NCBI GenBank assembly: GCA_003252535.1
Contig: QKDN01000008.1
Span: 1-64,000 of the forward strand
DNA from: Campylobacterota bacterium
GTDB lineage: Bacteria > Campylobacterota > Campylobacteria > Campylobacterales > Sulfurovaceae
Reading direction: 5' to 3'
Length of the DNA: 64,000 nt
The translations under genes were made by a program, and so were the position numbers. This document shows positions 32,637 to 42,188 of this stretch, piece after piece. Positions within the stretch are counted from its first letter, which is position 1; every line of letters begins with the position of its first letter. The notes under the pieces were generated by a model. That model saw only the letters and a program-made list of their open reading frames with translations, had not been told where the DNA came from and made no database searches.

Positions 32637-34178
32637 ATGAAACAATTACTGATAGATATCGCCTTTTCCCTCTACAACTCACCCAGGTATCGCGGGATCA
32701 AGGAGTTTTTCGACTCGATTCTCAACGACTCGCGCAACAGCTACAAGAAATATCTCGACCTGATGATGATCTTTTTCATCATCTCTTCTATCATTATCCT
32801 CATCTACGAGGTACAAAACCCCATCCCGGAATGGCTTGCGTATTACGATATCTACTTTATCTCTTTTTTGTTCCTTATCGAGTATCTTTTACGTTTCTGG
32901 GTCTCTAACGACATACACAAGCTCATCGTAGACGAATACCAGAAGTCACAGTTCATCGGCAAACGGTTCAGACTGCGCGGACCGCTCAAAAAAGGGATCA
33001 AAGAGAAACTCTCCTATATGATCACACCGGGTGCTATTATCGATATACTGGCAATCCTTCCTGCCTACAGACCGTTGAGGATACTTCGTTTCTTCGTGCT
33101 CTTCAGGGTCTTCAAACTCCTTCGCTATACCAAGAGCCTCAACCAGTTCGTGGATGTCCTCGCCAATAAGCGTTTCGAACTGCTGACACTCCTTTTCATG
33201 CTCTTTTTCGTGGTGAGTGCATCCGGGGTGGCGATCTATGTCCTCGAAGAGAAGGTCAATCCCGATATCACGACCCTTTTCGATGCGCTCTACTGGGCCC
33301 TTGTGACCATCTCGACGGTCGGGTACGGGGATATCTCCCCGGTAACTGTCGAGGGGCGTACGGTATCGATGGCTGTTATCGTCAGCGGCATGGTCATGTT
33401 CTCTTTTGCCACTTCGGTGATCGTCTCGGCATTCTCGGAGAAACTTGACAAGCTCAAGGAACGCAAGGCTTTCGACAGGATCGATCCCCGTAAGCCGCTG
33501 ACGATCATCTGCGGGTACGGTGAGCTGTGCAAGATGTTCATGGAGTACAATGAAGAGGAGCTGGAGAACTACATCATCCTCGAAAAGGACCCGCAAAGGG
33601 TCAAGGAGGCCACGGAAAACGGTTACAATGCGATCAGGGAGGATGCCACGAGCCAGGATGCCCTGCGCAAATACAACGGCAGCTATGACAATATGGTCGT
33701 CCTCGCCCTGGTGAGCAATGACATTGAGAATATCTATATCACCCTCAATGCCCGAAGTCTCTCCCGCAAGATCACTATCATCTCCCGTACAAGCGACAAA
33801 AGACTCCTCAACAAATACAAACTTGCAGGGGCGAACCACGTCATCGTCCCGGACGATGTCGCCAATGTCATGCTGATGATGGCCATCAGCCATCCGACAA
33901 TCTACAAAGCAAGCCACGCGATACTCACCGGAAAACACATGGCCGTCATTGATGAGATAGCAGCCAGGGCTGGGGACCACTTCGTAGGAAAACACCTCGA
34001 TGATATTCATTTCAAAGAGCAGAAACTGCTGCTTGTGGGGATCGAACAGAACAGGACCAGGGAGTTCCTCTTCAACCCACAGGAGAATATTCTCATCGAA
34101 GAAGGGGATGTCCTGCTTGTGATGGGGACGCACCTGAACCTTGAGTACTTCAAAGAGATATACAAGGTAGGCAACTGA
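32637..34178 (+). CDS. Voltage-sensor-type potassium channel with RCK domains
   Basis: A 513-residue inner-membrane channel. Helices fit a six-span plan: S1 (43-57), S2 (71-88), S3 near 131-142, an S4-like Arg ladder RPLRILRFFVLFRVFKLLRY (145-164), then pore helices with the selectivity filter TVGYGD (227-232). Residues about 285-420 form an RCK/TrkA-N domain (LTIICGYGELCKMF), and a TrkA-C domain (about 430-510) follows. Such channels tune potassium permeability to ligands or redox state. The ATGA overlap with the next RCK protein gene implies joint synthesis. Whether it really senses voltage cannot be told from sequence. Confidence 0.88.
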   Translation: MKQLLIDIAFSLYNSPRYRGIKEFFDSILNDSRNSYKKYLDLMMIFFIISSIIILIYEVQNPIPEWLAYYDIYFISFLFLIEYLLRFWVSNDIHKLIVDEYQKSQFIGKRFRLRGPLKKGIKEKLSYMITPGAIIDILAILPAYRPLRILRFFVLFRVFKLLRYTKSLNQFVDVLANKRFELLTLLFMLFFVVSASGVAIYVLEEKVNPDITTLFDALYWALVTISTVGYGDISPVTVEGRTVSMAVIVSGMVMFSFATSVIVSAFSEKLDKLKERKAFDRIDPRKPLTIICGYGELCKMFMEYNEEELENYIILEKDPQRVKEATENGYNAIREDATSQDALRKYNGSYDNMVVLALVSNDIENIYITLNARSLSRKITIISRTSDKRLLNKYKLAGANHVIVPDDVANVMLMMAISHPTIYKASHAILTGKHMAVIDEIAARAGDHFVGKHLDDIHFKEQKLLLVGIEQNRTREFLFNPQENILIEEGDVLLVMGTHLNLEYFKEIYKVGN

Positions 34179-34876
34179 TGAAGAAGCAGGCATTCGTATT
34201 CGGCTACGGTAAACACGGCAGGACTATGGCCCGGGATCTCAAAGAGAACAACTTCCGTCTCGTGATCGTAGAGTCCGATGAACACAACTATGCCGCCGCG
34301 GTCGAGGATGGCCATCTCAATACCCAGCTGATCGATGTCACCGACGATGATGCCCTCCAAAAGCTCTCGATAGACAGGGACGACAAGCTCATCTGCATCA
34401 TGGATGACGAGCATCTCAATGTATTCCTGACCCTCTCGCTCCGTTCGCTCTATCCTGATATCACCATCTATTCGATCTCCAACTCCACCGATACGGCGCA
34501 GAAGCTCAAGATGGCTGGGGCAAGCCGCATCATCGACCTCTACGAGGTGAGTGCCATGAAGATACATAATATTCTCAAAAAACCCGTGGCGACCAAATTG
34601 CTCGACAGTTTCCTCACCAACGAAAGCGAGATCAGTTTTGCCGAGATGTTCGTCTGCGAGGACTCTGGCCTGGTCGGTGAGAGATCAAGCGGGATAGATT
34701 TCGCTTCACATGGTATACTGCTGGTCGGTATCGTTGAGGCGAGGAACGATGAGTTCGTCTTTGCCACGCACGGGCTCGACCACTCCATCGGTACGGGGGA
34801 TATCCTCGTAGTGATGGGGAAGAACAATGATCTCAGGGTATTTGGAGAGCAACTAAAATGCAGGAGTGTTTCATGA
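34178..34876 (+). CDS. Soluble RCK (TrkA-N/TrkA-C) regulatory protein
   Basis: A 232-residue cytoplasmic protein with an N-terminal Rossmann RCK domain (AFVFGYGKHGRTMARDL, acidic end of beta-2 in VIVESDE) and a C-terminal TrkA-C domain (about 150-225, ending GDILVVMGKNNDL). It resembles the regulatory half of the preceding channel without a pore. Overlapping start and stop codons with that gene suggest it forms part of, or modulates, the channel's gating ring. The 3' end overlaps gpsA. Confidence 0.83.
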   Translation: MKKQAFVFGYGKHGRTMARDLKENNFRLVIVESDEHNYAAAVEDGHLNTQLIDVTDDDALQKLSIDRDDKLICIMDDEHLNVFLTLSLRSLYPDITIYSISNSTDTAQKLKMAGASRIIDLYEVSAMKIHNILKKPVATKLLDSFLTNESEISFAEMFVCEDSGLVGERSSGIDFASHGILLVGIVEARNDEFVFATHGLDHSIGTGDILVVMGKNNDLRVFGEQLKCRSVS

Positions 34877-35760
34877 AAATAGCTATCATCGGTGCGGGCA
34901 AGTGGGGTCAGGCGTTGTGCCACGCCTACAGGGAGAAGAACACCGTCGTGATCTCCTCGCGAACTCCGAGGGATATCGAGGGGTTCGTCCCTCTCGAGGA
35001 GGCCCTGGAGTGTGAATACATCGTCATGGCGATCCCTGCCCAGGCGGTACGGGGGTGGATGGAGGAGCATTTCGTCGACCACGCTCAAAAGCTCCTCGTC
35101 GCTGCTAAGGGGATCGAGACTGCCACAGGTTCGTTCCTCAACGAGATATACGGTGAGTTCGTCCCTGCCGAGCGGCTGGCGTTCATCTCCGGCCCCTCGT
35201 TCGCCGCAGAAGTGGTGCAGTCGCTCCCGACCGCGCTGATCATCAGCTCGACCAACAGGGAGCTCGCCAGGGTATTCTCCGACGCGCTGCCGTCATTTAT
35301 CAAAGGGTATGTCGATGACGATGTGGTCGGTGCGGAAGTAGCCGGGGCGTATAAGAATGTCATCGCCATAGCCGGCGGCGTATGCGACGGTCTGGGGCTC
35401 GGCAACAACGCAAGGGCGGCGCTGATCTCGCGCGGGCTCGTGGAGATGAGCCGCTTCGGACAGTTCTTCGGCGCCAGACCCGAGACCTTCCTCTCGCTCG
35501 GCGGCGCAGGAGACCTCTTCCTCACCGCCAGCTCCACCCTCTCGCGGAACTACCGCGTCGGCCTGGGGCTCGCACAGGGTAAGGCGATCGATCTCATCCT
35601 CGAAGAGCTGGGAGAAGTGGCAGAAGGCGTCCCCACCACCAAAGCTCTCCACACCATCGCTATAGAAAAAAACCTCTACCTCCCCATCGCCGCCGAGGTC
35701 TACAAGATGATCGAGGAGGGTAAGAATCCTATGGAGAGTGTGAGGGATTTGTTGAAGTGA
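34873..35760 (+). CDS. gpsA: NAD(P)-dependent glycerol-3-phosphate dehydrogenase
   Basis: A 295-residue enzyme that makes sn-glycerol-3-phosphate for phospholipids. Start set at the ATG at 34873 (MKIAIIGAGKWGQALC), which overlaps the preceding stop and has AGGAG upstream; a frame from 34858 would add five residues before the Rossmann start. Other motifs: AKGIET, FISGPSFAAEV and the catalytic Lys in GAYKNVIAIAGGVCDGLGLGNNARAALI. GC is raised through the second half. Normal length is about 330, so this is slightly short, as in other members of this phylum. Confidence 0.95.
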   Translation: MKIAIIGAGKWGQALCHAYREKNTVVISSRTPRDIEGFVPLEEALECEYIVMAIPAQAVRGWMEEHFVDHAQKLLVAAKGIETATGSFLNEIYGEFVPAERLAFISGPSFAAEVVQSLPTALIISSTNRELARVFSDALPSFIKGYVDDDVVGAEVAGAYKNVIAIAGGVCDGLGLGNNARAALISRGLVEMSRFGQFFGARPETFLSLGGAGDLFLTASSTLSRNYRVGLGLAQGKAIDLILEELGEVAEGVPTTKALHTIAIEKNLYLPIAAEVYKMIEEGKNPMESVRDLLK

Positions 35761-35775
35761 TTCTAGGTCTGATCT

Positions 35776-36648
35776 ATGAATTGGTATAAAAAAATCATAG
35801 CATTGTTTCTTTTCTCGTTAAGTGTTGTCGATGGATATGCCGATACTTTATCGAATGATACCTATATCATAGAAGCTGAACAGCTTTATAGCGTCAATAT
35901 TGTTACGAACAAATATTCAAATAATCACTTATCTGTATCTGTCAAACCGGAGTATTGGGAACCACTGTTTGAGTATGCATTGGCTCATATGGATAAACAA
36001 GGCCGTTTTAATGTTGGTGGTGTAATTGTTGAACCCTATATCCGGGATTTGGTCTATCATGATATCCATTTTATGTTTGGTGATGATAACGAAACCCATA
36101 AGGCATTTACTAGACTGCGTGAGCAAGTAAAAGGTGTGAAGACTGAAGTTGAAAACAAACAAAAGCTCGCCTTTCTTGAGAAGATGTATAAGAAACACAC
36201 CAAAAATTCTATGTTGATCGTATCGCAACTTATCAATGATTATCATTCGGAAAACACCCTGGAAGCAAGTCACCGATGTGTAGAGATATATGATGCGGTC
36301 GAGAATAATCAAACAAAATTGGAAATCCTACAAAAGGTACATAATAAGATTTATGATTGTTATACCGATCTGAATCAAACTGCACAGGCTAGATCACTGT
36401 TGGATATTATGGATTCATCTATAGCCATTCAAGATCGATATTTGCAACTAGAAAAAAGGGCTTATCTTTATGTTATCGAAAATAATCCTCAACAAGCCAG
36501 GTTATATTATCAGAAAGCATTGGAATCTCTCAAACAGACAGATTTCTTTCAAGATACACTTTACTTGACTCTGCAGGAGAAACAAGATATTAATGCTTCA
36601 ATAAATCAAGAGATTAAAAGGTTTGAAGAGATACTAAGAGATTTATAA
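35776..36648 (+). CDS. Exported helical-repeat protein of unknown function
   Basis: A 290-residue AT-rich protein with a signal peptide (KKIIALFLFSLSVVDGYA). The mature part is helical with TPR-like features in the second half (ASHRCVEIYDAVEN, LLDIMDSSIAIQDRYLQLEKRAYLYVIENNPQQARLYYQKALESL). It is likely periplasmic. The gene follows gpsA by 15 bases but differs sharply in base composition and is followed by a REP-like repeat, so it may be a late addition. No family recognised. Confidence 0.6.
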   Translation: MNWYKKIIALFLFSLSVVDGYADTLSNDTYIIEAEQLYSVNIVTNKYSNNHLSVSVKPEYWEPLFEYALAHMDKQGRFNVGGVIVEPYIRDLVYHDIHFMFGDDNETHKAFTRLREQVKGVKTEVENKQKLAFLEKMYKKHTKNSMLIVSQLINDYHSENTLEASHRCVEIYDAVENNQTKLEILQKVHNKIYDCYTDLNQTAQARSLLDIMDSSIAIQDRYLQLEKRAYLYVIENNPQQARLYYQKALESLKQTDFFQDTLYLTLQEKQDINASINQEIKRFEEILRDL

Positions 36649-36686
36649 TGTATTAAGATTTTTTCGTTTTACCCTACAATTTTTTC

Positions 36687-36785
36687 GTCATCCTCGGGCT
36701 TGACCCGGGGATCTACAACTGTTGCAGTTTTGGAGATTCCTGCTTTCACGGAAATGACGCAGCAGGCATGAAGACGGAATCTACA
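36687..36785. repeat. REP-like palindromic repeat, copy B
   Basis: Opens GTCATCCTCG and closes GAAATGAC (36751-36758), then AGGCATgAAGACgGAATCTAC, the same tail as copy A at 13116-13213. An internal palindrome, CCTCGGGCTTGACCCGGGG, differs from copy A at compensating positions, so the arms have co-varied. It lies between two convergent genes. Confidence 0.75.
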
Positions 36786-36798
36786 ATTTACCTGGATT

Positions 36799-38775
36799 TT
36801 ACTCCTCGATTCCATACAGCTTCAAGAGACTCTTCGTCTGCGGTCTTCGCCCGAGCCATTCGTGGTAGAGTTCGCTCATCTCTTTGACACCTCCGTTGGC
36901 GAGGATGTATTCTTTGTACCCCTGAGCCATGATCGGATTGATGCCGCTGGTTTCGTCGAGACATTCGAAGAGGGCGTCGGCGCTGAAGACCTCTGCCCAC
37001 TTGTAGCTGTAGTATCCTGCTGCGTAGCCTCCTCCGAAGATGTGGCTGAACCCATGCTCGAAGCGGTTGTAGCTCGGTGGGGTGGTGACGGCTACTTCGG
37101 CTCTGACCGACTCGAGGAGAGTGTGTACCTCTTCGCCCTGATAGGGTGCGCCGTCCCTCCCCTGGTGAAGGAGGAAGTCGAAGAGTGAGAACTCTACCTG
37201 GCGGAGCATCCCCATCGCAGCCTGGAAGTTCTTGGCGTCGTTGATCTTTTTGAGGAGCTCATCTGGGATCGGCTCGCCGCTCTCGTAGTGGAAGCCGAAG
37301 CGCTTGAGGATCGCCGACTCGTAGGCGAAGTTCTCGAGGAACTGCGACGGGAACTCCACCACATCCCACGCCACGCCGTTGATACCCGATACCGACCGCT
37401 CTTTGGCCTTGCTGAAGAGATGGTGGATACCATGACCCATCTCGTGGAAGAGGGTGATGACATCATCGTGGCGCAGCAGCGACGGGGTGTTTTTGGTGGT
37501 CGGTGCGAAGTTGCAGACGATGAAGGCCGAGGCGAGGTGCTCGCGTCCCGCACCGTCGATATAGTGCGTCTCGAAATCATGCATCCATGCCCCGCCGCGC
37601 TTCTCTTTGCGCGCTTCGAGGTCGAAGTAGATACGCGCCATCGCCTCATCGCCTTCATAAATATCGTAGACCCTCACACACTCATGCCATGTCGGGATAT
37701 CGGCTCTCCTGAACTCCACACCAAAGAGCTCCGAGACGATATCGAGCATACCGCTCACGACACGGGACTGCTCGAAGTAGGGCTTGGTCATCGTATCGTC
37801 GAAATCGAACTGCTCTTTCTTGAGCTTCTCCGCGTAGTAGGAGAGGTCGTAGCTCTCGAGCTGTTCGATGCCGTCGAGTCTGCGGGCGAACTCCCGGAGC
37901 TCGTTGAGCTCTTTTTGGGCAGTAGCGCGGGAGAGTGTGGCGATCTCGCGGAGGAAGGCGACCACATCCTCTTCGCTCACTGCGTCACGGTTCTCGAGGG
38001 CGTACTGTGCATAGTTGGCGAAGCCCAGTAGCTTGACCTTCTCATCTTTGAGGGCGAGTATCTCATCGATGACAGCGCCGTTTTGGGGCGCGCGGGTGGA
38101 GTAAGCGCGGTAGAGCTCCTGTCGGATAGCACGGTTGGGTCCGTAGGTCATGTAGGCGAGGTAGCTGGGCATCTGGAGGGTGAATACCGCTACCTCTCTG
38201 CCGTCGCGCTCCTCCATCGCCGCATCGATGTCGCTCTGAGGGAGCCCTGTGAGGTCTGCCGGGTCTTCGATGATCTGCTCATAGGCATTGGTAGCATCGA
38301 GGAGGTTTTGCGAGAAAGTGTTGGAGAGTTCGCTGAGTCGCATATTGATCTCTTTGATCCGCTCTTTTGGCTCGGCTGGGAGGTCGACACCCGAGAGGAC
38401 GAAGTCGCGCAGGTCGTTGGCGAGTACCTTATGGGTCTCGATGTCATCGCTTGTGATCTCTCTGATCTTGGCATAGAGCGCTTCGTTTTGGGAGAGCTCC
38501 GAGCCGAACTTCGAAAGGAGCGGAAGGGAGGCTTCGTAAGCTTTTTGTGTTGCTTCGGAGTTGCAGATGCTGTTGAGGTGGGAGAGCGGGGTGAAGAAGA
38601 GGCTCATCTCCTCGTCCATATCGTGGAGCGGTTTGATCACATCGGCGTAGCTTGTCGAGTCGCCGCCCGTGATCGCATCGATGCGCGCCTGGTGGTCAGC
38701 CAGGAGAGCCGTGAGTTCGTCCACAAAGGTATCGTAGTTTGGGGTATTGAAAGGTTGGAACATGTTATCATCCAT
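36799..38775 (-). CDS. prlC: Oligopeptidase A (M3 family zinc metallopeptidase)
   Basis: A 658-residue cytoplasmic zinc peptidase that degrades short peptides, including cleaved signal peptides in E. coli. The active site is HEMGH (His444-His448) in TLFHEMGHGIHHLFS, with the third ligand Glu about 25 residues later (WDVVEFPSQFLENF). Length agrees with the OpdA/PrlC branch (about 680). The start ATG at 38775 is followed by a second possible one at 38763. It is divergent from rplI. The symbol follows the E. coli homologue and is less sure than the family. Confidence 0.92.
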   Translation of the reverse strand: MDDNMFQPFNTPNYDTFVDELTALLADHQARIDAITGGDSTSYADVIKPLHDMDEEMSLFFTPLSHLNSICNSEATQKAYEASLPLLSKFGSELSQNEALYAKIREITSDDIETHKVLANDLRDFVLSGVDLPAEPKERIKEINMRLSELSNTFSQNLLDATNAYEQIIEDPADLTGLPQSDIDAAMEERDGREVAVFTLQMPSYLAYMTYGPNRAIRQELYRAYSTRAPQNGAVIDEILALKDEKVKLLGFANYAQYALENRDAVSEEDVVAFLREIATLSRATAQKELNELREFARRLDGIEQLESYDLSYYAEKLKKEQFDFDDTMTKPYFEQSRVVSGMLDIVSELFGVEFRRADIPTWHECVRVYDIYEGDEAMARIYFDLEARKEKRGGAWMHDFETHYIDGAGREHLASAFIVCNFAPTTKNTPSLLRHDDVITLFHEMGHGIHHLFSKAKERSVSGINGVAWDVVEFPSQFLENFAYESAILKRFGFHYESGEPIPDELLKKINDAKNFQAAMGMLRQVEFSLFDFLLHQGRDGAPYQGEEVHTLLESVRAEVAVTTPPSYNRFEHGFSHIFGGGYAAGYYSYKWAEVFSADALFECLDETSGINPIMAQGYKEYILANGGVKEMSELYHEWLGRRPQTKSLLKLYGIEE

Positions 38776-38874
38776 AATAGTGTTTTGGCGATTGTATCAA
38801 AAGAATTTTAAATCGATTTGATTTTAGAAAAGTTGGATAAAATAGCGTATACATTCACAAGATAAAGGAAAATT

Positions 38875-39318
38875 ATGAAAGTATTATTGATTAAAGATGT
38901 GAAGACACTCGGCAAAAGCGGCGAGATCAAGGAGGTGAAGGATGGATACGGACAGAACTTCCTCATCGCCAAAGGTCTTGCCAAACTTGCTACCCCCGAT
39001 GTGGTAGAGAACTGGAAAGCAGAGCAGGCGCGTATCGCACAGGAGCTCAAGGATGAGCTCGCAAGACTCGAGAACGAAAAGAAGGTCCTTGAAGCGACCA
39101 CGATCAAGATCCAGAAACAGAACGCACCTGTAGGGATCAAAGGTTCGGTAGGGAACGGCGATATCGCCGATGCTGTCAAAGAGCAGCTCAATATCGAGAT
39201 CGATAAAAAGAGTATCACGCTTAAAAAACCGATCAAATCTACAGGAGTACATGAGGTGGATGTCAAGCTCGGTCACGGCATTCATGCCATGATCAAAGTT
39301 GAAATAGAAGGAGTCTGA
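38875..39318 (+). CDS. rplI: 50S ribosomal protein L9
   Basis: A 147-residue ribosomal protein with the typical N-terminal domain [31 protein letters not shown], a long connecting helix rich in Glu and Lys, and the C-terminal rRNA-binding domain. It begins the rplI-hslV-hslU-era run, the same order as in Campylobacter. AAAGGAAAATT precedes the ATG, and the stop lies 2 bases before hslV. Confidence 0.97.
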   Translation: MKVLLIKDVKTLGKSGEIKEVKDGYGQNFLIAKGLAKLATPDVVENWKAEQARIAQELKDELARLENEKKVLEATTIKIQKQNAPVGIKGSVGNGDIADAVKEQLNIEIDKKSITLKKPIKSTGVHEVDVKLGHGIHAMIKVEIEGV

Positions 39319-39320
39319 TC

Positions 39321-39851
39321 ATGTTCCATGCTACAACCATACTCGCATATAAAGGGAAAGAGAAAGCAGTCATCGGCGGCGACGGGCAGGTGACGTTCGG
39401 CAACAGTGTCCTCAAGGGCAATGCTGTTAAGATCAGGTCTTTGCACCACGGCGAGGTGCTCGGTGGGTTTGCCGGGAGTACTGCCGATGCGTTCAATCTC
39501 TTCGAGATGTTCGAAGGGATACTCAATGAGAAAAAAGGTGATCTTTTCCGCGCGGTTGTAGCATTTTCGAAAGCATGGAGGAAGGACAAACACCTACGCC
39601 AGCTCGAAGCGATGATGATCGTCCTCAATCGTGATCATATCTTTATCCTCAGCGGGACAGGCGATGTGGTCGAACCCGAGGACGGTATGATCGCCGCGAT
39701 AGGGTCAGGGGGCAATTATGCACTCTCGGCTGCAAGAGCCCTGCAAAAGCACTCAGCTCTCAGTGAAACTGATCTGGTACGAGAATCGTTGATGATCGCA
39801 GGAGAACTCTGTATCTATACCAACCAGAACATCAATATATTAGAACTGTAA
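39321..39851 (+). CDS. hslV: ATP-dependent protease peptidase subunit HslV
   Basis: A 176-residue proteasome-like peptidase. Cleavage of the short propeptide MFHA would expose the catalytic Thr of TTILAYKG; the fold's [10 protein letters not shown] and [26 protein letters not shown] motifs are intact. It forms a double hexamer capped by HslU and removes damaged proteins. The gene starts two bases after rplI and ends ten bases before hslU. Confidence 0.96.
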   Translation: MFHATTILAYKGKEKAVIGGDGQVTFGNSVLKGNAVKIRSLHHGEVLGGFAGSTADAFNLFEMFEGILNEKKGDLFRAVVAFSKAWRKDKHLRQLEAMMIVLNRDHIFILSGTGDVVEPEDGMIAAIGSGGNYALSAARALQKHSALSETDLVRESLMIAGELCIYTNQNINILEL

Positions 39852-39861
39852 AAGGATATTT

Positions 39862-41190
39862 TTGGAAAATCTTACACCAAAAGAGATAGTCGCGTATCTT
39901 GACAAGTATGTCATCGGTCAGGATAATGCCAAGAAGACCATTGCTATAGCACTCCGAAACAGGTATCGCAGGATGCAGTTGAGCGAAGAGATACAGCATG
40001 ATGTGGTACCCAAGAACATCCTGATGATAGGGAGTACCGGGGTGGGCAAGACCGAGATAGCCAGAAGGCTTGCCAATATGCTCGAGCTCCCCTTCATCAA
40101 AGTAGAAGCGAGCAAATACACGGAAGTGGGATTCGTCGGACGGGATGTGGAATCGATGATCCGCGACCTCGCTTCCATCTCACTGAAACTGGTCCGTGAG
40201 AGCGAAAATCGAAAGAACGAGGAGAAGATCGAAGCGTATATCGAGAACAAGATCATCGAGAAGCTCCTCCCGCCGCTCCCTGCCGGTGCAAGCGATGAGA
40301 AAAGGGCAGAGTATGACGTTTCGTTCGAGAGGATGCAAAGAAGATTCGAGAATGGGGACCTTGACCACCTGAAGATACAGGTGGAGGTGCCAGAGGCGAA
40401 GATCGACCTGGGTGACAGCGGTATGCCGCCGCATATCATCAATGTCCAGGAGTCGATCACCAAAGTACTCGGTGGCATGAATAAGAAAAAGCTCAAAGAG
40501 GTCACTGTAAAGGAGGCCAAAAAGATACTCGAAGCCGAAGCAAGCGAGAAGCTCATCGATGACGAGCACCTCAAGGAGCTGGCAAGAGATAAGGTCGAGC
40601 ACGGAGGGATCGTTTTCATCGATGAGATCGACAAAATAGCCGTATCATCAGGCTCGCAGGGGAGACAGGACCCCAGCAAGGAGGGGGTACAGCGCGATCT
40701 TCTGCCTATCGTGGAGGGGAGTTCCGTCCATACGAAACTGGGGCTGATCAATACCGACCATATCCTCTTCATCGCGGCGGGCGCGTTCCACCTGAGTAAA
40801 CCGAGCGACCTGATCCCGGAGCTGCAGGGGAGATTTCCGCTGCGTGTGGAGCTCGACTCTCTCAACGAGGAGACCCTCTACCGTATCCTTACCGAACCGA
40901 AGAATTCGCTTAAGCGGCAGTATGAAGAGCTCCTGAGGGTAGAAGGGGTCGAACTGCTTTTTGAAGAAGAAGCACTTCGGGCCATTTCCCACTATTCATC
41001 CATGGCCAATGAAAAAACTGAGGACATCGGTGCAAGAAGGCTTCATACCGTCATGGAGAAGATACTCGAAGATATCAGCTTCAGTGCCGACGAATACAGT
41101 GGTCAGAGCATCAGCGTGGACAAGACGCTGGTACAGGAGAAACTTGAAAGCGTGGTAGAGAGCGAAGATGCCACACGCTATATACTATAA
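39862..41190 (+). CDS. hslU: ATP-dependent protease ATPase subunit HslU
   Basis: A 442-residue AAA+ unfoldase, partner of HslV. The start is a TTG at 39862 with AAAAGGA seven bases ahead. It has LTPKEIVAYLDKYVIGQDNAKKT, Walker A GSTGVGKTEIARRLA, an I-domain from about 105 to 235, Walker B GIVFIDEIDKI and the C-terminal tail that docks into HslV, though it ends RYIL and differs from the E. coli ending. Followed by era after 9 bases. Confidence 0.96.
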   Translation: MENLTPKEIVAYLDKYVIGQDNAKKTIAIALRNRYRRMQLSEEIQHDVVPKNILMIGSTGVGKTEIARRLANMLELPFIKVEASKYTEVGFVGRDVESMIRDLASISLKLVRESENRKNEEKIEAYIENKIIEKLLPPLPAGASDEKRAEYDVSFERMQRRFENGDLDHLKIQVEVPEAKIDLGDSGMPPHIINVQESITKVLGGMNKKKLKEVTVKEAKKILEAEASEKLIDDEHLKELARDKVEHGGIVFIDEIDKIAVSSGSQGRQDPSKEGVQRDLLPIVEGSSVHTKLGLINTDHILFIAAGAFHLSKPSDLIPELQGRFPLRVELDSLNEETLYRILTEPKNSLKRQYEELLRVEGVELLFEEEALRAISHYSSMANEKTEDIGARRLHTVMEKILEDISFSADEYSGQSISVDKTLVQEKLESVVESEDATRYIL

Positions 41191-41199
41191 AGGTCGCAG

Positions 41200-42093
41200 A
41201 TGAAAGATATCGGGGCAAAAGCAGGTTTTGTAGCTGTGGTCGGTAGACCCAATGCAGGGAAGAGCACGCTGCTTAATCATATTGTGGGCGAGAAACTGGC
41301 CATGGTCTCCCAGAAAGCCCAGGCGACAAGAAAGAGGATGAATATCATCGTGATGCACGGTGACGATCAGATCATTTTTGTCGATACGCCGGGGCTGCAT
41401 GAGAAGGAGAAACTGCTCAACCAGTTCATGCTTGATGAAGCGCTCAAGGCAATGGGTGACTGTGACCTGATCCTCTTTCTCGCTCCAGTGACCGACAATC
41501 TCAAAGAGTATGAGAAGTTCCTTGAACTGCCACAGACAAAGAAGCTCAGGCACATCATACTCCTGACAAAGATCGATTTTGTCAAGCCGGCCGAACTGCT
41601 GAACAAACTGGGACAATACCAGAAGTACCAGGATCGTTTCGAAGCGATCATCCCTTTCAGTGTCAAGAAAAATGTCGGCAAGACACAACTGCTTGACGAG
41701 ATTGTCAAGTACCTGCCGGTTTCTCCCCATCTTTACGACCCTGAACTGTTGACAACAGACAATATCCGTGATATATACAGAGAACTTGTTCGTGAATCGA
41801 TCTTTGAGAATGTCAGTGACGAGATACCGTATGAGAGCGATGTTGTCATTGACAAAATCGAGGAAAGTGATGAGATGGATCGTGTCTTCGCCACTATAGT
41901 CGTCGAAAAAGAAACCCAGAAAGGGATACTCGTAGGCAACAGAGCGGAGACGATCAAACGGGTCGGTAAAAGTGCAAGAGAGCAGATGGAACTTTTCTCC
42001 GGTAAAAAGATTTATCTCGATCTGTTCGTAGCGGTCAAGAAGGGCTGGAGCAAGAATAAAGAATCACTTGAGGAATTTGGGTATATTTTCTAA
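41200..42093 (+). CDS. era: Ribosome maturation GTPase Era
   Basis: A 297-residue GTPase that binds the 3' end of 16S rRNA. G-motifs are GRPNAGKST (G1), DTPG (G3) and LTKIDF (G4, TKxD form of NKxD); a type II KH domain occupies about 205-297 with GILVGNRAETIKRVGKSAREQMELFSGKKIYLDLFVAVKKGW. It ends the rplI-hslVU-era operon; 95 bases of AT-rich DNA with a promoter separate it from the msh cluster. Confidence 0.96.
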   Translation: MKDIGAKAGFVAVVGRPNAGKSTLLNHIVGEKLAMVSQKAQATRKRMNIIVMHGDDQIIFVDTPGLHEKEKLLNQFMLDEALKAMGDCDLILFLAPVTDNLKEYEKFLELPQTKKLRHIILLTKIDFVKPAELLNKLGQYQKYQDRFEAIIPFSVKKNVGKTQLLDEIVKYLPVSPHLYDPELLTTDNIRDIYRELVRESIFENVSDEIPYESDVVIDKIEESDEMDRVFATIVVEKETQKGILVGNRAETIKRVGKSAREQMELFSGKKIYLDLFVAVKKGWSKNKESLEEFGYIF

Positions 42094-42153
42094 AGATTTT
42101 ACCCATTGATATGAATAATATACCAAGTAAGAGAGTTTTAATATTATAACATA

Positions 42154-42159
42154 TATAAT
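42154..42159 (+). promoter_or_regulatory. Probable -10 box of the msh cluster
   Basis: TATAAT (42154-42159) in very AT-rich DNA, 30 bases before the ATG of the first gene, with AAGGA as ribosome site. It is the only good promoter candidate before the eight-gene run. Confidence 0.5.
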
Positions 42160-42188
42160 GGTTTAATCAATAAGGAACCCTAAAGAAA

